A stretch of DNA of 14,940 nt from Parachlorella kessleri (Eukaryota > Chlorophyta > Trebouxiophyceae > Chlorellales > Chlorellaceae): NCBI GenBank assembly GCA_001598975.1, contig BBXU01000707.1, forward strand, positions 1 to 14,940, written 5' to 3'. A model generated the notes under the pieces. The model did not search any database. It was not told the origin of the DNA and was given only the letters and a program-made list of their open reading frames with translations. Made by a program: the position numbers and the translations under genes. Positions 1-9,700 of the stretch are shown one piece after another (position 1 is the stretch's first letter; each line of letters starts with the position of its first letter).

Positions 1-895
1 ACCTGCCGCAAGAGGTGGTGGAACAGGTCCCCGCCCGCAGCATACTCCATGGCAATGGCCAGGTACCTGGGAGTGAGGAACACCTCCCGCAGGCCCACTA
101 TGAAGGGGTGGTGCAGCGAGCCATGGTGCAGCACCTCCCTCAAAACCATGATCCGGAACGACTTTATCTGCACGGCACACGCGGCGGAAGCCGGGTGAGC
201 AGCCCCCCGGCCGCAAGCGCGGGGGGACCAACGTGACCAGGTGACCACCTACACCAAAGTACCAGGGCGGCGCCAGGATCCAGCGGGCCAGACCCCTGCC
301 AACAGCTGGACTTTGGCAGGCGCCCCCTGGGCTCTAACGCAAATGCAAGGTTTGGCCAGGGAGTCCGTCAGCGCCATAGGGGGCGGCTCTGCGTGCCCCA
401 ATGGCGGGGGAGGCCACCAGGAGGGCTGGTGCAAGGATGACTCGAGCGGTCACCCCAGGCCCCACAAGGGAAGACTCCAAAAACGGAACACAGTTTGCAG
501 GACGGCTGGTGCCCGCCGGCTGGCAACCTCCCCAGGGCAGCATAGTTGTGTGGGAGCCTCCCTGCCCACACTTATCCACACAGGGAAGCGCTCCCACAGA
601 GCACACTGAGCGGGCTACGCAGCTGCTGAGCCAGGCATGAAGGCATGTGAAAGCGGCACTCACAAGCTCTCCCCGGGGCAAGAGCTTGACGGCTGCCAGC
701 TGGCCTGTGCGCACATCCTTGGCTAGCACAACTAGCCCAAAGCTGCCGCGCCCCAGCACTGCAACATGCTGGTAAGGGCCCAAGTCCAGCTCTGGTGCTG
801 CGTTGGCACTGCTACTGCTGCTGCCGTCGCCGCCAGCCTGGGGCTGCTGTTGCTCTTGTGGTGGCTGGTCATGCTGCTGCTGCTCATCGCCACGC
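1..895 (-). CDS. Ser/Thr protein kinase, SnRK2-like, N-terminal part (partial, start unresolved)
   Basis: This is the ATP-binding lobe of a eukaryotic Ser/Thr kinase in two exons, about 664-895 and 3-167, joined in phase 0 by an intron at 168-663 (donor GTGAGT, acceptor GTGCAG). Exon 1 encodes a Q/S-rich leader (CAG repeats), then the Gly-rich loop GRGSFG and the lysine motif AAVKLLPRGE. Exon 2 encodes the alpha-C region LREVLHHGSLHHPFIV, then EVFLTPRYLAIAMEYAAGG with the hinge. The order and wording (a REI/V-x-H-x-SL-x-HP-x-IV pattern followed by a VFLTP...LAI-MEYA-GG pattern) resemble plant SnRK2 kinases, which phosphorylate targets in osmotic and nutrient stress; the subfamily is inferred. 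CAG|GT at positions 1-6 may be the next donor. No ATG lies in the open frame before the kinase domain: an in-frame stop occurs near 946 and no ATG follows it. The true start is therefore in an upstream exon. The acceptor at GCATGCAG, giving exon end 895, is a guess. Confidence 0.82.
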
Positions 896-2905
896 CTGCA
901 TGCCAGGACGGGGCACTTTTGGTATTCCTGATGGCAAGTTAACAGGGTTTAAAGTTAAAGGCGCCCACCTGAGCATACTCCCACTTGACCAGCTCTGTGT
1001 GACGACCACACGTGACTCGGCCTGGTTGTCTATACAGGTATGCCGTGATGGTGGCCAACAGCACAAGGAGGCAAGTAAAAGCCCTGCCCAAAAGCAAAGG
1101 TCGGCAGGGGCTCGACGCGTGGACACGTGGAACAAGCAAACCAAAGGACTGTCGACGACTTCTTGCTTCGAGAACAGAGCAGAAGTACTTTGGATGGCGA
1201 TTGGAAAGGCAGGGGGGGCCATGACGCAATGCGTCCCTTGTATCAGGCAATTCGGGCACGTGAAAATGCAGACGGTGTACTGCCGCTGTATTGCGGGCCG
1301 GACTCGTGACGCCGGGGGACTGAGGGGGTGTGTTTCTCGGAAGGCTCGCCCAAGTAGATAGTGGCAATCAGAAAGGCAGGGCGCTTTGAACTGCAGACAA
1401 TAGGGCACGCCAGGCGTTGGGTCTTCCCTAGGAGGTGGGTGGGGCTAGCCTGGCGAGGGAACGGGAGGAACCCTAGTCTGGCCCTTGGTGTACGAGACTC
1501 TGGCAAGCGAGGTTAGTCTTGGTAAAGGTGGCAGGCAAAGCGGATCAAAGAGAGGAGGTATGGACGCGCTGGACTGACAGGGCTCCATGTAATTATGCTC
1601 TGTAGCTTGCCTGAGATCTGATCCAGCAGGATCGCCCCATGTTTTGCCTAAGATGGTAGGCAGTCTTATCAGACGAGGGGTAGGGGTGAACCGCAACGAC
1701 AGGGCTGGACACCGTAAGGCTCTGAGGCTCGTCTTTTCTGTCCTTGGCGGCAGGCAACGTGACTAAGGAGTGATAGGGTGTTTTATACTGACAGGGTTGG
1801 GTTCAGTAATTGCTCTGGGTTTTGCCCTGAGGTATAGTCTAGTGAGCCACTCCCCAAGGCAGGCTAAGGCCAACGGAACGCCAGGTAAGGCTGGAACTGG
1901 AGCAGTAGCAGAGAATGGGTTTATGCGCGACAGAAAGCCAGCAGGGAGCAGCACAAGCGGAGTAGGCAGGACTAAGCAGGCAGACGGGCTGGCTGGCAGG
2001 GTGGAAAAACACGGAAGCAGGCTGCAGGTGAGGAGCAAGAGGGGATAGAAAGCAAGAGGCGTACCTCGCCTCGTGTAGCAGGAGGGGACAGAGAGCTAGA
2101 AGCGTACCTCGCCCCGCGTATCAGGAGGGAACAGAAAGTAAGAGGCGCACCTTGGGAGCAAATGCCTCAGTAGGAGACTGGGAACATGCAAGGAATCAAG
2201 AATACTACCCAGAAGCACTGACAGGGCGCAGTGAGCAACAATTTAATGGAGACTGGCCCCTGTGGCAAGGTGTTCAGCTGCTGAATAGCTGACATGGCAG
2301 TGCTGACAGGGTGTGCAGTAGCCTAGCGGTAGGGCCATTACGTACGACAGGGGCAGGGGTTACCACGGGTGAAGAACGTGTTTGTGTAGCTTGGTGGGTA
2401 GCAGAGGGAGTTGCCAGGGAGCACCCTTGAGAACCCACACCATCTGCCCACTGCCTATTTCCCCCGGTTCTTGGCAATGGGAAGGAGGGGGAGGCAACAC
2501 TGCAAAGCCGGCTATGTGAGCAAGGTGTCCCAAGCTTCCACCACCTCCCTCTCCTTCCTACCCTTCCTAGCTGGCCCTAGGAAAGAGCGGTGTTAGAGCA
2601 GGGCAGGAAGGCGCAGCTCGGAGAGCAGTGGCTAAGACTCCCTGCCCTTGTAGGCTCTCACCTGTGCAGTCTGCCCGCTGAGCTAATAACCAAAACTGTC
2701 CATCGCCTGTAGGGCCCTAACAGTTTCTTCTCTTCGCACTTGCCAGCACCCACTAGAGCCACTTTTGCCAAGCATGCGTCGAATCCAGAAGAGCAGTTTC
2801 AAGCCGGCACGGATGGCCACAAACCAGTGCAGCAGAGAACCTTATGTGCTACTTTAAATCACCGCCTGGTCTGCCGATGGCACCACGCAGCCTTCCGGCC
2901 GGCAT
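896..2905. other. About 2 kb without a recognisable gene (kinase upstream region and HDAC 3' side)
   Basis: Both flanking genes are on the minus strand, so this interval should contain the 3' UTR of the deacetylase, the kinase promoter and probably one or more 5' kinase exons. The open frames here are short, differ in every frame and show no family motif I recognise. Apart from the 43-bp tandem repeat at 2047-2153, I see no structured element. I found no TGTAA, the usual green-algal polyadenylation signal, on the minus strand just downstream of the HDAC stop, so the end of that transcript is not placed. Confidence 0.5.
2047..2153. repeat. Imperfect 43-bp tandem repeat, about 2.5 copies
   Basis: Copies run 2047-2089, 2090-2132 and a partial copy at 2133-2153. 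Each starts AGA(A/G)AG(C/T)(A/T)AG and contains GCGTACCTCGCC (GCGCACCTTGGG in the partial copy) and CAGGAGGG. The copies differ by scattered substitutions, so this is an old local duplication. It lies in non-coding DNA between the HDAC and kinase genes. Confidence 0.8.
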
Positions 2906-3951
2906 TCAGTAGGCCCGCATCCGCTTGCAGCCGGCAGGCCCCTCCTGCTGCTCCTCTCGTTGCTTGCTACCCAGCGCCTCACTAAGAGCCCCCAGCAGCT
3001 GCTGACATTTGGCTGCCACGGCTGCCGAGGTGTTGGCATCGGGCGTCAAAAGCGGCTTGGGCGCTGCAAAACAGGAGGAAGGAGCAGCTGCCAAAGTTTC
3101 TCAAAGGATGAAAGAGCTTGCTGGCCCGCTTTTTCATTGGAAAATGAGAGCTGTGAAGGAACATGAGAGCAGGGTACATAGTAAGGAATACGGGGGCCCT
3201 AGGAGTGCGTGATCGTGTATGGGGAAAGCGTGCATGGAGATTTCTGAAACACAGCCTGCAAGGGACAGGCAAGCACACTGGACTGCATGTAGATACCTGC
3301 ATGCACAAGCCGGTGCACACAAGCCCAGCGCTGCAAGTCGGAGCTTGCCTGTGTACAGTTGGAAGTTGGGCCCATATTTATCCATGTGCTCATGATCGGG
3401 AATCTCGTCAGGCAGTACCTGTACAGCACTTCCTTGCCCACTGCTTTTAGCCTAACAGCCAATCTGGGAAGCCAGTCAGGTCCCCCATACACCGACCTAC
3501 TACTCGTTCAGCTTTCAATCAAACCACCCAGCCCAGGCCATACGGTGCCTCACACTTGTTAACATGCAAGGCCTCCCTACAACTGAACAGCGAGCAAGTC
3601 CAATCCCACAGGCACCAGAGCCAGCAGGCCCCTGCAGGTCCCTGCCAACCATCCGGGCTTCACCTAGCACCTACCAGCTCCACACGCAAGGTGGCACACC
3701 CTGCACCAGTTTCAGCCACAAGCACCCCCGCTCCCCCACCTCACCCGCCCCTGCAGTGCTGCCAGCACTGCCGTCCATGCCCGCGCTGCCGCCGCATCAT
3801 CGTACCCTCCCCCGCCCAGCACCAGCAGCGGCACAGCCCACGAGGCCGCCAGGCCGGCAGCGGCAGCGTAGCCACGGGGGGTGAGGCCCCAGCTGGCACC
3901 CAGGGGGTCATGAGCCAAGCCATCCACCCCACTGCAGGGGAGCCACCGCCG

Positions 3952-3983
<32 letters not shown>

Positions 3984-6394
3984 CTGCGAAATGGTGGTGG
4001 GGCTGGGGAGTGGGTTCCTGCTAACTGCCGTGGTGCCCTTGTGGTGAAGTCAAGAGAACCCAACCCCTCAGGGCTGCTCACATAGCCGTGGTTGCAGCAT
4101 GCCGATGAAGGCCCACCAAGAATCTCGCACCACCACTGTCAGCCGCAGCCCGGCGGCTGCCGGCCCACACACCCTCCTGCTACCTTGCCCTGCTCGGAAG
4201 CACCCTGCTCACTTACCACTGCAGCACAACGCAGTCGGGCTTGTAGAGCTCTGCCGCCCCGCCAGCCAGCCGGTGGAAGGCATCGACAAACAGCTCATTC
4301 CGAAGGCCGTCCTCCAGGGGGAGGTTGAGGGAGAAGCCGCCGCCGCGGCCCTCACCCAGGCTGCCCATCTGCCCTGCAACATGGCACACGAACACATGGG
4401 AATATTGTCCCCAGGTCGACATACACGTACACAGCGTGCTTGCTGCCCTTTAAAGCAACCAAACTCAACGGCAGGTGGTGGAGCGCCAAAGCAGGATGCA
4501 GCACCAGTGCCACACAGCGGCCCCTTCCACTCTCAGACTCCATGGAAACAGAGCTGTAAGGGGTCCCCATTAGATTCTGTCTTACGTATTCGGCAAGGCT
4601 TGCACCAAGGCGCGCACTGCGCCATGATCTGCCTAGAGCCAAGAATGCCAAGCTGGTGTTATGCTGGGCCATCCACTCAAACTAGGCTACCGTGTTGCAA
4701 GAACGTAAGCCAACCAAGCCCTACCAGTTCCAGGGAAGAAGCCGGGTGCAAGCTTGTGAAGTGAGATAGTCAACACGCGGTCCGTGAGGTTGAAGGCCTC
4801 CTGCTGTGAGAAAAGAAGCTGCCATGGGGCAACGCCAGCTGGTAAGTGCTAGCCAATACAAGAACTTACAAGCCAGATGCAATGTTCTGTACATCACCCA
4901 ACGGCTGCACCTCACTGCGACTCGTCTACCCATCGACTTATCATTAGACTTAGATGGTAAAGCTGATTGCTGGGCTGGCTGGATGAAAGCTTACGAGTCA
5001 GCAAGCAAGCCCTGCGTACCACCCAGAGCCTCAGCCACTGTCGCAGCCGCCGCACCTGCACTGCGTCGCAGTGGTGCAAGTCTACGTCCACATACATGAT
5101 GCGCTGGAAGTTGCCCAGCAAGTGCAGCACCGCTAGCACCTGCAACACTTGCGCCATGGGGGTCGCTGCTTCTCTAAAATATGGTTTTGACACAATGCCA
5201 ATGCCTCCCCTACTAGCGGGGCCAGGGAACGGCCCCACAGGTGGGGCTGGGCGCTACCCCCAAGTGGACACAAGTGCAGCGTCAGGAGGGCTCGTCAGGC
5301 AGACGCATTTCATAGCCATTTTACATAATCTCTCATCCTCCAAATTCGCCACCCTTCATTAAACGCAACGAGCTGACAGCACAATCGGCAACTGAAGCAC
5401 AATAAATCACACCCCCCATGTTTGCACTACCTGCCACCAACAGACATCGAAGCACACCCACCTACCACGTCATTGACATAGCAGAAGCCGGCAGCCTGTG
5501 ACTTATGCGCATGGTGCCGGCCGCCGTCAAAGTGAACGGCTGTGCGATATCGCCCGCTGGCCAGCGCTGCGGCTGCCTGGAGCGACCCGCCCGCTATAAG
5601 CGCTGCGCACTCGTATACCCTGTTGTCAATCAAACCGCTGGTCCGCATGGCATAGTGTGGACCATTAGTATGCATGCAGCATGTAAAGGAGTAGCGCTTT
5701 AAGGGGCAACTTAATCTGCGTAGCCTCATATGGCCCGGAAAGCCGACACAAGACTACAACTGCTTAAACTGCTTCTTATCCCTCCAGTCCGGCCCACCAA
5801 CTGAGCAGCAGCGATAGGGCGCGCAGGGCGTTATGCTTTCCAGCACCGCGATCACCCAACCCACCCTGGAAAAGGTGGGCAGTCATCCTGGAGCCCCACT
5901 GCTTCCAGCTGTGCCGGCTTTAGCTTATGATAGTGAGCCAGGGCGGCCAAGAACCCCTGGGAGTGATACTCCCTCAGCTGCTCTATGCTGGCAGGCCTTG
6001 CCTCCTCAACATCCACAGGAGGCGTATCCAGGAGACCGACGGCTTCCACTAAGCTATGTACAAGCATGCCTCGCTCATGATTTATTGGCAACCTGACGCT
6101 CAGCTCCTGTAGGCGAGAGGAGAGCACATAAAGCAGTCTGGCAGGCTGCTTGCTGGGATCCTCTTGGTCTGCTAGTGGCTCTTGTCCAGTGTCTACAGAG
6201 GGCTGCACGTCCCATTCTGCCGCTGGCGTGGGGGCTGGGGTTGGTTCTAGTGCTGAGCCTGAAGCCCACTTGGGGGCACAGCCAGACTCGGTCCGGCGAT
6301 CAGCAGCCTTGGACGCACGAACTGTTGCTGAGCCTAGGATAGCATCGCAGTCTGGCAGTTGATAGGAGTCAGTGTAGCAGCTGCTGGCAGCCAT
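2906..6394 (-). CDS. HDAC8-like class I histone deacetylase (Zn-dependent), complete, 8 exons, 471 aa
   Basis: The product would remove acetyl groups from lysines of histones or other proteins, in nucleus and/or cytosol, using a bound zinc. Coding exons in transcript order are 6394-5865, 5619-5466, 5139-5056, 4800-4725, 4373-4217, 3931-3745, 3418-3349 and 3063-2906. They sum to 1416 nt with consistent phases. ATG 6394 is the first after an in-frame TAG. Residues 1-85 are a low-complexity extension; the deacetylase fold runs from about 86 to 445. Visible family landmarks, with HDAC8 equivalents: DCP with D171 (D101); GGRHHAHK with H212/H213 (H142/H143); [12 protein letters not shown] with zinc ligands D248 and H250; the [14 protein letters not shown] loop; [10 protein letters not shown] with zinc ligand D337; LGGGGY with Tyr377 (Y306); EIPDHE...YGPNF near the C-terminus. 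Oddities: HHGDG reads HHCDA, an Arg precedes HH, and the last intron is GC-AG. The class I HDAC8/Hos1-like type is inferred from these motifs. It is head-to-head with the GT90 gene. Confidence 0.93.
3064..3348 (-). other. GC-AG intron (last intron of the HDAC gene)
   Basis: The donor reads ACAG|GCAAGC and the acceptor TTTTGCAG|CGCCC. Exon 3418-3349 ends in phase 1 and the last exon starts with the two bases completing an Ala codon, giving [19 protein letters not shown], which continues the family C-terminus. The nearest GT candidate downstream (GTATCT, inside the intron) is in phase 2 and would break the frame. Confidence 0.8.
3952..3983. repeat. (CAGG)8 microsatellite in an HDAC intron
   Basis: Eight perfect CAGG units lie in the intron 3932-4216 of the minus-strand HDAC gene, about 20-50 nt upstream of its 3' splice site. 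In the transcript the repeat reads CCTG and occupies the polypyrimidine-tract position. Unit number is likely variable between strains. Confidence 0.95.
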
Positions 6395-6708
6395 CGTGGA
6401 TGTCTAAGTTGAGCCACTGATCAGATTGGCTCCTCTGCGTCGGTCCCGAGTCCACTCCTGATCCAGAGTGTGGAATTCAAGCAAGGCCTTACAAGGTGCA
6501 TGAACGCATGAGCGCAAGGTTCCATCAACTTCACAACCCTGCTGCGCTTGCTGGGTCCCTCAATTGCAACCGCGGTATGCCAGTAAGGCACATTTCCATT
6601 CAGCGATGTGTGGATTACTTTAAACGGGTCCACTGGCTCCTAGTTCCTGCCATGACGCATTGACTGGTACCTGCCTGCTTTCGATTTGGGCGAACCTTGA
6701 AAGGGGCC
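6395..6708. promoter_or_regulatory. Divergent intergenic region between HDAC and GT90 start codons
   Basis: Only 314 bp separate the two ATGs (6394 minus, 6709 plus), so this stretch must hold both 5' UTRs and probably a shared, bidirectional promoter. Both frames are closed upstream of their ATG: TAG just 5' of the HDAC start, and TGA at 6661-6663 before the GT90 start. I see no clear TATA box; an AT-richer patch (ATTACTTTAAAC) lies near 6613. That this is one common promoter is inferred from spacing. Confidence 0.55.
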
Positions 6709-9700
6709 ATGCCCCTGTACACCACTCGAGGCAACAGGAGCCGATCTGGTCTTATGAATTGGCGTGTGCTTGCTGTGGGCGCGCTGGCACTGGTGCTGGT
6801 CCTCTCGCTACAATCCAGCCGTGCACCTGCCCGAGGCAGCTCCAGCCGGCGCACTACCCAGTACAGGTCACGAGAGGACAGCACAAGGGCGGCAATGGAA
6901 GCAGAGGAACGGCGGCCCAGCGACATAGCGCTCGGGGCTGATCATCAAGCAGAAGTGCAAGAAGTAGAGGAGCTCAAGGGCACAATAGAGCAGCCAGAAG
7001 GCACCGCTGGCGTGCTGCAGCAGGAAGAGGACGACAAGGCTAGTGACAAGTCCAGTGGCAAGGTTGGCAAGGAAGCTCAGCCGGCAGCCAAGCAGGGACA
7101 GCGGGAGCAGCCGGAGGCGGAGGCGCAGTCCAAAACCGAGGCTATGCCTGAGCAGCCTGCGCAGGCTGCGGAGCCACTCAAGCAGCCGAAGGCTACCGCT
7201 GCTCCTTCGCAAACAGAGACGTTTGAGAAACCGCCTCCTAACAAGAAGGTAAATGCTGCCCGGCGTACGCCCGCTGCTCCCAGCTGACGGGTTTTGGGGG
7301 AACCAAGCCGTCTCTGTTGTGCTACGCCGCTCGTATGAATCCTGCCCAGCTGCCTGCCTTGGCGGTCTCATTATAACCCTCCAAGGCAGCTTCATGGCAA
7401 TGTTGCCCCTCGGCAGCATTATCCTGGTGCCTGCTGCCCTGCTGCTGCGTCGCATGCCAAGGAATGCGAGCGCAGCCAGTCTGACCAAGCAAATCTGGCC
7501 CGTTTGCAGAAGCCTGGCAGCTGCTTAGCAGACCAGCCATGGATTCAGCCGGCTTTGGACGTTTTCTTCCAGCACCCGTGGCGGTCCGCAAACCAGTCGC
7601 TGCAAAGCAGCGAGGAGGCGCTGCAGGTGGGTGCAGCCTGACTCAGCCTTGCACCTTTTCCTGGGCAACCTCCAAGTCCATGGGGCTGGTTGTGAGTGGG
7701 GAGTTTTGCTTGAGGGAGCGGGAGATCCAAGCTCACCGCCGGTCATGCTAGTTTCTTGGACGATGTTAGCATAAGCTTAGAGCGTCAGAGGGGCAGCGGG
7801 CTTGAAGTGAAGCTCCGAAAGCTCGGTCTGTGTTTTTGGCAGGCTATCAACAACATTACATGGCACAACGGCTATCGACCGGGCCACGATGAAATCCACC
7901 TGCACTACAATGCAGCGAGCGGGCGGTACAACTTTGAAATCAACGAGGTGTGTTGGTAGCAGTTGAGAGTTGCCAATGATAAGTACTGCGCCTATTTTTT
8001 TGTGCCCTGAGGCGCCTTCTGCGAAGGGAGATATCCACATCTCGCAGAAGTGTATGACATCTCGCAGAAGTGTATGACAACCCTGGAGCCTTGGCATGTT
8101 TTATAAAAGCCAGCCGGCTGTGAAGTTTACAGTTGATACACTTGCAAAGTTACCAGCATGCCATGCCCGTTGCTCGCCCTGCAGGTTGCCAAGCCCAACC
8201 TGCAGTACAAGAAAGACTGCATCCTGGAGATCCTCAGGGGCGCAGTCGAGGTGGGCATTGGATCCGGCACCGCTAGTCCAGCTAGGTCTAGCAGCGTACC
8301 GTTGTCTGACAATGGCGGCGTGATGTGGGCAGACAGTCACAGGCATTATGTCTATTGAGACATCGCACTATGTCTGGTTTAGCCTTGCATGGGAGCCTGG
8401 GGCTGGGCACTGGTTTGGCGCTGGTTCCTTCGTGCAAGACTTTTGAGAGCCGGGGGGCAGCGCATTCTTCTGCCCTCCGCCATGAGCGAGCCTTACAATC
8501 GTGGAGGTATTCGCATCGCCTCCTTGGCCTAGTGCAAAGAGTCCCTGCCAATGGAGCTGGTCAACCTAGCAGGGATGTGGGCCACTGGGGTGGCAGGCTC
8601 ATGCCCCACCCAGCATGCTTCAAGCAAGACTGGCCGACCATGGCTCACCACCGTCCGGATCCTGTTCCGCCGCCACTGAGCAAGGGTGGAGAAGCGTGCA
8701 AAGGGGATGAGCGGGCGCAACTGGTCTGCAGACCGTAACGAGTGAATGGTTGAAGGTTTGGTCCAGCCGGCGACTGATCGTCATGCCTTATGTAATGTCC
8801 ATGTCTTTTGTTACGTGCAGGCCCACAATGAGGAGCTGGTTGAGGCCTTGGCCAAGCGGGACCTGAAGTTCATTGTGGCTACCGAGGACTTTGGGCTGGT
8901 CTGGCGGGGCAACAAGTGGAAGCTGCCTACCTTTGCGCTGTGCACAGGTGAGGGCTCAGCAACTTGAGTCAGTTGTAGAAACCACTTTGAGCCTTACTGC
9001 TGGAGGCGCCAGCATGCTCAGACCCCTGGGTCCAATCTTGCCACTTACAAGCCAGCCGCCCTCCGAGCCAATTTTGCTGCCCGTGTGTATCAAGCAATCA
9101 GCTGAGTACCAGGGGTGTCTGCTGCTTTTCTTTTGGTGTGTAGATGACAACATGATAGACATCCCCGTCCCCGACTTCACGTACGTGTGCTACCCCGAGA
9201 CGCGGTACAAGAACAGCAGCTGGCCCGCCATACGCGAGCTGCTGTACCGCAAGAGCCAGATGGTGAACTGGGAGGACCGCAAGAACGACATCTTCCACAG
9301 GTGGGCTGCCAAGATGGGTGGTGTACCCGGGGGTTTCAATGCGTGGGTAGGGTGTGGTGTGGCCCATGTGATCTGCGGTGTCCAGGGCTGCCCTTTGCAG
9401 CTTGGGCGTGCATGGGGAACTCCCTCCTTCTTGCCCTCCCAGCATAGGGTGGAGATAAGGGCTCCCACGTGGCAGTGGGCAGCGTGTGGGTATGGTGCTT
9501 CCGTAAGAGGAAATGGAGAGGGTGACTGCAGAGACGGTTGAATGGTTTTTGGCTCTCGACCTTACGACCCACTGGGCGCCTCGTGTTATGTCTTGCAACA
9601 AGCCTGGGCCACCAGCCTTGCACGTAGTGGCGTGTCTTCCGCTTAGCCACCAGGGACTGGCGGCCACTGAAACTGAGGTGTCCCTCCGGCCCATACCTGC

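Noticed and set aside
884..1408. Open frames on both strands (up to 188 codons)
   Set aside because: Neither translation shows a known motif. The region lies just upstream of the kinase and may contain its 5' exon, but I cannot choose a frame.
3163..3450. HDAC alternative 3' end through GTATCT donor or read-through
   Set aside because: The GTATCT donor is in the wrong phase for the last exon, and read-through gives a long tail unrelated to deacetylases; the GC donor restores the family C-terminus.
4099..4764. Plus-strand open frame of 221 codons
   Set aside because: It is antisense to HDAC exons 4217-4373 and 4725-4800 and the introns around them; the minus strand carries clear deacetylase motifs there, and the plus-strand translation is of odd composition with no family signal.
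6868..7488. Minus-strand Leu/Arg-rich open frame of 206 codons
   Set aside because: It is the antisense shadow of the Q/E/K-rich stem of GT90 exon 1; its Leu/Arg richness is the complement of CAG/GAG/AAG codons.
7253..7528. Open frame of 91 codons inside GT90 intron 1
   Set aside because: It has no motif, and skipping it joins exons 1 and 2 in phase 0. An extra exon here cannot be excluded but has no support.
9098..9694. Minus-strand open frame of 198 codons
   Set aside because: It overlaps the strongly conserved GT90 exon 9144-9300 on the other strand and has no recognisable domain.
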